A stretch of 64,000 nucleotides of DNA from Reticulitermes speratus (lineage: Eukaryota > Arthropoda > Insecta > Blattodea > Rhinotermitidae), in the NCBI GenBank assembly GCA_021186555.1, contig JAJKFL010000001.1, positions 310,001-374,000 on the forward strand, in the 5' to 3' direction. Each line of letters begins with the position of its first letter. The stretch's first letter is position 1. Shown here one piece after another: positions 58,865-64,000 of this stretch. The position numbers and the translations under genes were made by a program. Under the pieces are notes generated by a model. The model was not told the origin of the DNA and made no database searches. It worked only from the letters and a program-made list of their open reading frames with translations.

Positions 58865-60192
58865 AGATACAGCTCGTACCGAGCAGTAAACACACTCCGT
58901 CTCAGTTATACAAACCAGTCAGTTAATGTTGTACAGTGAAATAATCGCTGTTTGTTCTGAGATCCACACAAAACACATAAATACAGTCCGTACCGCGCAG
59001 TAAACACACTCCGTCTCAGTTATACAAACCAGTCAGTTAATGTTGTACAGTGAAATAATCGCTGTTTGTTCTGAGATCCACACAAAACACATAAATACAG
59101 TCCGTACCGCGCAGTAAACACACTCCGTCTCAGTTATACAAACCAGTCAGTTAATGTTGTACAGTGAAATAATCGCTGTTTGTTCTGAGATCCACACAAA
59201 ACACATAAATACAGTCCGTACCGCGCAGTAAACACACTCCGTCTCAGTTATACAAACCAGTCAGTTAATGTTGTACAGTGAAATAATCGCTGTTTGTTCT
59301 GAGATCCACACAAAACACATAAATACAGTCCGTACCGCGCAGTAAACACACTCCGTCTCAGTTATACAAACCAGTCAGTTAATGTTGTACAGTGAAATAA
59401 TCGCTGTTTGTTCTGAGATCCACACAAAACACATAAATACAGTCCGTACCGCGCAGTAAACACACTCCGTCTCAGTTATACAAACCAGTCAGTTAATGCT
59501 GTACAGTGAAATAATCGCTGTTTGTTCTGAGATCCACACAAAACACATAAATACAGTCCGTACCGCGCAGTAAACACACTCCGTCTCAGTTATACAAACC
59601 AGTCAGTTAATGTTGTACAGTGAAATAATCGCTGTTTGTTCTGAGATCCACACAAAACACATAAATACAGTCCGTACGCGCAGTAAACACACTCCGTCTC
59701 AGTTATACAAACCAGTCAGTTAATGTTGTACAGTGAAATAATCGCTGTTTGTTCTGAGATCCACACAAAACACATAAATACAGTCCGTACCGCGCAGTAA
59801 ACACACTCCGTCTCAGTTATACAAACCAGTCAGTTAATGTTGTACAGTGAAATAATCGCTGTTTGTTCTGAGATCCACACAAAACACATAAATACAGTCC
59901 GTACCGCGCAGTAAACACACTCCGTCTCAGTTATACAAACCAGTCAGTTAATGTTGTACAGTGAAATAATCGCTGTTTGTTCTGAGATCCACACAAAACA
60001 CATAAATACAGTCCGTACCGCGCAGTAAACACACTCCGTCTCAGTTATACAAAACAGTCAGTTAATGCTGTACAGTGAAATAATCGCTGTTTGTTCTGAG
60101 ATCCACACAAAACACATAAATACACTGTGTGGGCAGAACGTAGATTTGTTGGATGTTAAACCTGGCGGTACATATACTGACCACTGGGTTTT
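58865..60192 (-). mobile_element. 114-bp-repeat element, copy 3 (about 11 units)
   Basis: Inverted copy: it starts at AGATACAGCTCGTACCGAGC (right end, slightly diverged), holds about eleven 114-bp units, and ends CTGTGTGGGCAGAACGTAG, GGCGGTACATATACTGACC, CACTGGGTTTT at 60192. Units are almost identical to those of the copies 45 kb away. The left-end sequence is the most diverged of the five. Confidence 0.83.
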
Positions 60193-61263
60193 AGAGGATA
60201 AAGGCAGTGTGATCTTAAGACTACTCTAGCCCCCAGTGGACTGGCCGCTGCCTGTTCTGTTTGCCCCGCACAATATTTGTGTTCGTTACAAAGAAGACAA
60301 CCAACTCCAAATTCTAAGTCTCTCGTACGCAGGTACCAAGAAACTGACCAATACCTCTTAAACGTGTAAATTTTTGGAATATACCCGACCAAATTTTCTA
60401 CGAAACAGAATTATTGCTTCTACCAAGAAAATGACTACAGAGTGCCCAGTTTATCGCGTCCTTGTGCACTGTGGGATTTGCCGGCCCATGCACGGTTTAT
60501 ACGCGATACAACTACTGTGCTCGGGGACATGATAAAAGGGACACCTGTACCTACAGAAAACAGCACGGTAAATGGCGTGCGATAGAGCACTCTTGTGTAC
60601 CAGCCACGTGTATGACCACGTGTCGTATAACACCTTACACTTTGTAGTTGCCTCAGTGTGCGGTTAGTTGAAGGATCACGGATTTCAGACAAAAGGCTTC
60701 ACTCGTCACGGAACTACGAAGAGCCATTGCTTCACGCAGTTTAGTCACATCCTTCAACATGTCGTGACGTCACATCGGTCATCATCAGACATCCAGCGAG
60801 ATGGATTTGTAAGTTTAAAACGGGTAAGACTGAAACGGCGTACTGTCACGTAGGACACAGACTTCACCACGGCGTTCTTTAGTTTCAGAATGTCATACAG
60901 GGTCACGGCACATGCGCAATGTAACTTCATTTACACCTATAAGGAAGGAACGAAAGTGCGGCCCATCTTATAACACTGACAAATAGGGCAGATCTATTGC
61001 AGCGGGCCTCAGCTGAAGGCTACATTGACAGTCCTATTGCAAGGCGTATGGAGACGAACGTGACAGTGACTAGCAGAGACTAGCACGGGTAAGGTGAATG
61101 TCACATGCACGGACGACCCGGTAGGTTGGCAACACTGAAGTATGTTTGTTGTTTGTTTCTTAAATCACTTAACGATGACGTAATGACAGCTAAGGTAATA
61201 CAGCACTGAACTGAAGAGGGAGGGAACAGTCAGTCTTTAGAGAACTAAAATATACATTACCCC
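60193..61263. other. Spacer; dispersed repeat shared with 13.65 kb
   Basis: The segment 60499-60542 matches 13650-13692 (see that entry). Otherwise there is no domain, RNA or transposon end. The boundary at 61264 is sharp because the 114-bp element begins. Confidence 0.45.
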
Positions 61264-62139
61264 TTTAAAGCCCAGTGGTTACTATATGTACCACCATGTT
61301 TAACACTCACAAATTCTACGTTCTGCCCACACAGTGTATTTATGTGTTTTGTGTGGATCTCAGAACAAACAGCGATTATTTCACTGTACAACATTAACTG
61401 ACTGGTTTGTATAACTGAGACGGAGTGTGTTTACTGCGCGGTACGGACTGTATTTATGTGTTTTGTGTGGATCTCAGAACAAACAGCGATTATTTCACTG
61501 TACAGCATTAACTGACTGGTTTGTATAACTGAGACGGAGTGTGTTTACTGCGCGGTACGGACTGTATTTATGTGTTTTGTGTGGATCTCAGAACAAACAG
61601 CGATTATTTCACTGTACAGCATTAACTGACTGGTTTGTATAACTGAGACGGAGTGTTTACTGCGCGGTACGGACTGTATTTATGTGTTTTGTGTGGATCT
61701 CAGAACAAACAGCGATTATTTCACTGTACAGCATTAACTGACTGGTTTGTATAACTGAGACGGAGTGTGTTTACTGCGCGGTACGGACTGTATTTATGTG
61801 TTTTGTGTGGATCTCAGAACAAACAGCGATTATTTCACTGTACAACATTAACTGACTGGTTTGTATAACTGAGACGGAGTGTGTTTACTGCGCGGTACGG
61901 ACTGTATTTATGTGTTTTGTGTGGATCTCAGAACAAACAGCGATTATTTCACTGTACAGCATTAACTGACTGGTTTGTATAACTGAGACGGAGTGTGTTT
62001 ACTGCGCGGTACGGACTGTATTTATGTGTTTTGTGTGGATCTCAGAACAAACAGCGATTATTTCACTGTACAGCATTAACTGACTGGTTTGTATAACTGA
62101 GACGGAGTGTGTTTACTGCGCGGTACGGACTGAATCTTT
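61264..62139 (+). mobile_element. 114-bp-repeat element, copy 4 (about seven units)
   Basis: The left end TTTAAAGCCCAGTGGTTACT is followed by ATATGTACCACCATGTTTAA and TTCTACGTTCTGCCCACACA, then seven units, then the right end GGTACGGACTGAATCTTT at 62139. This copy preserves both ends best and is the reference for the family. A MITE begins 83 bp downstream. Confidence 0.85.
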
Positions 62140-62222
62140 GTATACAAATCAAGGTTCTCTTAAGTCTTTAAAGGGAACTTCAGACCCTTTAGAGTAAAAA
62201 CACTAATCAGCTGGTATGTATA

Positions 62223-62790
62223 CAGGGCGTATCTAACATGCTTGGACCAACTTGAAAAGTGAGTTATTCACATCAAAAGAAGGAATAATGTTCATACAAA
62301 CATATGCCCGGACATGAGTGGTTTTTTAGTTTAATTGAAAAATTACATTCAGCAATAAACACCTCAACTACGCAATATTTTACTTACGACTGACGTAATA
62401 CATTTACAGCACAGTTCCCAATTTAATGACTGTTCAGTTCTTACTGTTTATCAAGTCACAATTCACAACAATGCTCAATGTCCTCCACCTCAAACAATCA
62501 CGCATGGACACGTCTGATCACGGACCGTCGCACCTTTCAAAGTTTGCGCGGCGGTTGTCAGTGTTTTGACAGGCATAAAAAATGTGTTAACGAAATGGCT
62601 GTACAATTTCTGAATACAGTGGGGTTTGTAAGAGTCGCCACAGATAGAAACCCGAAGGATTAAGTTCGTGCGACCGTGCAGTCTGTACCTCTAAAACTGT
62701 TTATGGACATACATTGATACGAAATTTTTCCTTGTTTTGATGTGGGGAAATCACTCCTGAAGTTTGTCCAAGCATTTCAGATACACCCTG
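62223..62790. mobile_element. TA-flanked MITE with about 95-bp inverted ends
   Basis: The left end CAGGGCGTATCTAACATGCT, then TGGACCAACTT, matches the inverted right end (minus strand) CAGGGTGTATCTGAAATGCT, then TGGACAAACTT. The match continues inward through CACATCAAAA and AAGGAA for roughly 95 bp with scattered differences. TA lies immediately outside both ends, consistent with a TA target duplication (Tc1/mariner or a related superfamily). At 568 bp with no transposase it is non-autonomous. Confidence 0.78.
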
Positions 62791-64000
62791 TATAACATAT
62801 ATGCGTATAATTATTATCAATGTCAGAGTTTACGTGAATGTTTAAAATTTCAAGCGGAATAATCGCATGATAGCTAAACCGAAATGTAGCGAAGAATTCC
62901 AATCCAATGTTTTCTTAATTTCACCAGTGACGTCATCTCCACTCAGTATGACAGTATTCTGTGACGTGACGTGGTGTAGTTTTGTACACTTATCGACGTA
63001 CTGCAGGAACCTGTTGTACCTCAAACCGAGGCAGCAGGTTCCACCGATGCGTTGGTACACGGCGTCACACGCCAGACGACCGCGAGCGCAACACTCAGCG
63101 GTTTCACAGCCTGCAACACTTAATATCATACTAATTTATTCGTCAACTTGAACTTTGCCACATTTTCAAAGGCTACGCGACGTCACGTGACGTTACGTGA
63201 CTGTTGTTATATTTCGGTGTCTCTTGCTGAGAAGTTGCGCAAGCTGCTCGTGTCTAATTGAGTGTCTCCCCACAATGAGCACAAGGCTCCCCGAGAAACC
63301 AAAAGTTTGCGCAATTCTTTGTGTGTGTGTGTGTGTGTGTGTGTGTCGTCTTCAGGCAGACGGTCAATTAGCGTCGGCAAACTCAAGATGTTCCGCCCAG
63401 ACAGGGCTTGCCAAAATGCACAGAACAGTCTCAGTGCCAGGACAGACGCAGCAGCACTGTCCAAACTACGTAACACTGACAACTTCTAATTTGCTAACTT
63501 TCAGCGGGCTCGATTATTCACTGACGCATTTAAATACGCACTGCTTACACAAGGCCATTATTTTATCTCGCAACTATCATTTGTCACTTCCCCGCGCCAC
63601 TCCGCTGAGCGTGTCTGGGCGATCAGATGAGTGGGCTACGTTAATAGCAATAATCGGACAGGAAATGGCAATCTATAGTTGTCAGACAAAATAATGACCC
63701 TGTAGATGCTGAATCATGACACTTTGCAGTCAACTACTTGGCCAGGTCTACCAACATGTCGGAGAAACATACTGCTCCCATCTTCAGAGTAGAAGTACGT
63801 ATGGAGGCATTCTGTTGACCCGACTGCACGGTGTCATAAGCCACAACATAGCAATATGCATCTTCAGTGTCGCGATGCCTCAAATGCGATGTCAAGCGTC
63901 CACTTGGAAGGCTTAGAAAAATGTGGTAAGATAAAATGAAGACAGGGCTCACGAAGGTGGACGGGGGAAGCATCTTATACCTAAACAAGTTAGGAAGTGT
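62791..64000. other. Spacer with GT microsatellite and decayed repeats
   Basis: A GT microsatellite lies at 63320-63346. At 63753-63790 (minus) GTCGGAGAAACATACTGCTC and CCATCTTCAGAG form a decayed hammerhead-like copy. The open frames at 62842-63151 (minus reading CDAVYQRIGGTCCLGLRY) and 63735-63800 (VYQHVGETYCSHLQS) resemble dispersed-repeat peptides, not exons. No host gene is seen. Confidence 0.45.

Noticed and set aside
62842-63151. Overlapping frames of about 95 codons on both strands
   Set aside because: The peptide words resemble dispersed-repeat translations seen elsewhere in the window, and there is no conserved domain or splice context.

Overview
This window looks like intergenic, repeat-dominated DNA from an arthropod, most likely a polyneopteran insect such as a cockroach or termite. 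That assignment is an inference: it rests on the non-LTR retrotransposon, mariner and tRNA-derived SINE families present, which I recognise from blattodean genomes, and no database was searched. I found no host protein-coding gene, no rRNA and no functional tRNA gene. Every long open frame is either a retroelement or transposon relic or a by-product of a tandem array that happens to lack stop codons.

The dominant feature is tandem repetition. Eighteen unrelated minisatellite families, with unit lengths from 13 to 114 bp and copy numbers from about 7 to over 100, cover slightly more than half of the 64 kb (summed from the coordinates below). In order they are: 26 bp (17+9) at 1.1-2.8 kb, 52 bp at 3.2-5.3 kb, 61 bp at 5.8-6.4 kb, about 40 bp AT-rich at 8.6-13.2 kb, 114 bp at 14.5-16.2 kb, 20 bp at 17.5 kb, 65 bp at 18.0-20.2 kb, 13 bp at 21.0 kb, 18 bp at 22.2-23.3 kb, 33 bp at 23.4-26.2 kb, 64 bp at 27.6-29.2 kb, 19 bp palindromic at 31.1-32.3 kb, 16 bp at 33.3-35.2 kb, 49 bp at 38.9-42.2 kb, 30 bp at 45.3-46.1 kb, 23 bp at 48.2-48.6 kb, 70 bp at 49.4-52.3 kb and 35 bp at 54.1-56.8 kb. 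Several arrays lie inside mobile elements rather than in anonymous satellite DNA.

Between the arrays is a layer of transposable elements. A decayed RTE-like LINE on the minus strand (45.3 to 38.35 kb) is split by a 5'-truncated jockey-superfamily LINE whose 3' UTR has expanded into the 49-bp array and which ends in an AAT-repeat tail. A second LINE family has a tail fragment at 0.2-0.5 kb. It also forms a composite retroposon at 47.4-48.6 kb, bounded by a 14-bp direct repeat and carrying the 23-bp array. Other elements are a frameshifted mariner at 52.3-53.5 kb, a probable Helitron N-terminal relic at 57.4 kb, a hAT-type MITE with an 8-bp target duplication at 35.5-36.1 kb, a TA-flanked MITE with long inverted ends at 62.2-62.8 kb, and three families of tRNA-headed SINE. 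The 114-bp repeat recurs at five insertions in both orientations with the same sharp left end, so it behaves as a mobile element carrying an internal variable-number tandem repeat.

The most interesting thread is a small RNA-like module, scattered at well over a dozen sites, that fits the hammerhead ribozyme core. It has a CTGANGA box, a stem II, GAAA, a very short stem III, then TA or TC, with both halves closed by stem I. At 23305-23347 and 30864-30909 (minus strand) stems I and II differ in sequence but stay paired, which is covariation-type evidence for the fold. Similar modules are known in Penelope-like retroelements. Here many sit at the edges of tandem arrays or face each other head-to-head in fold-back structures.
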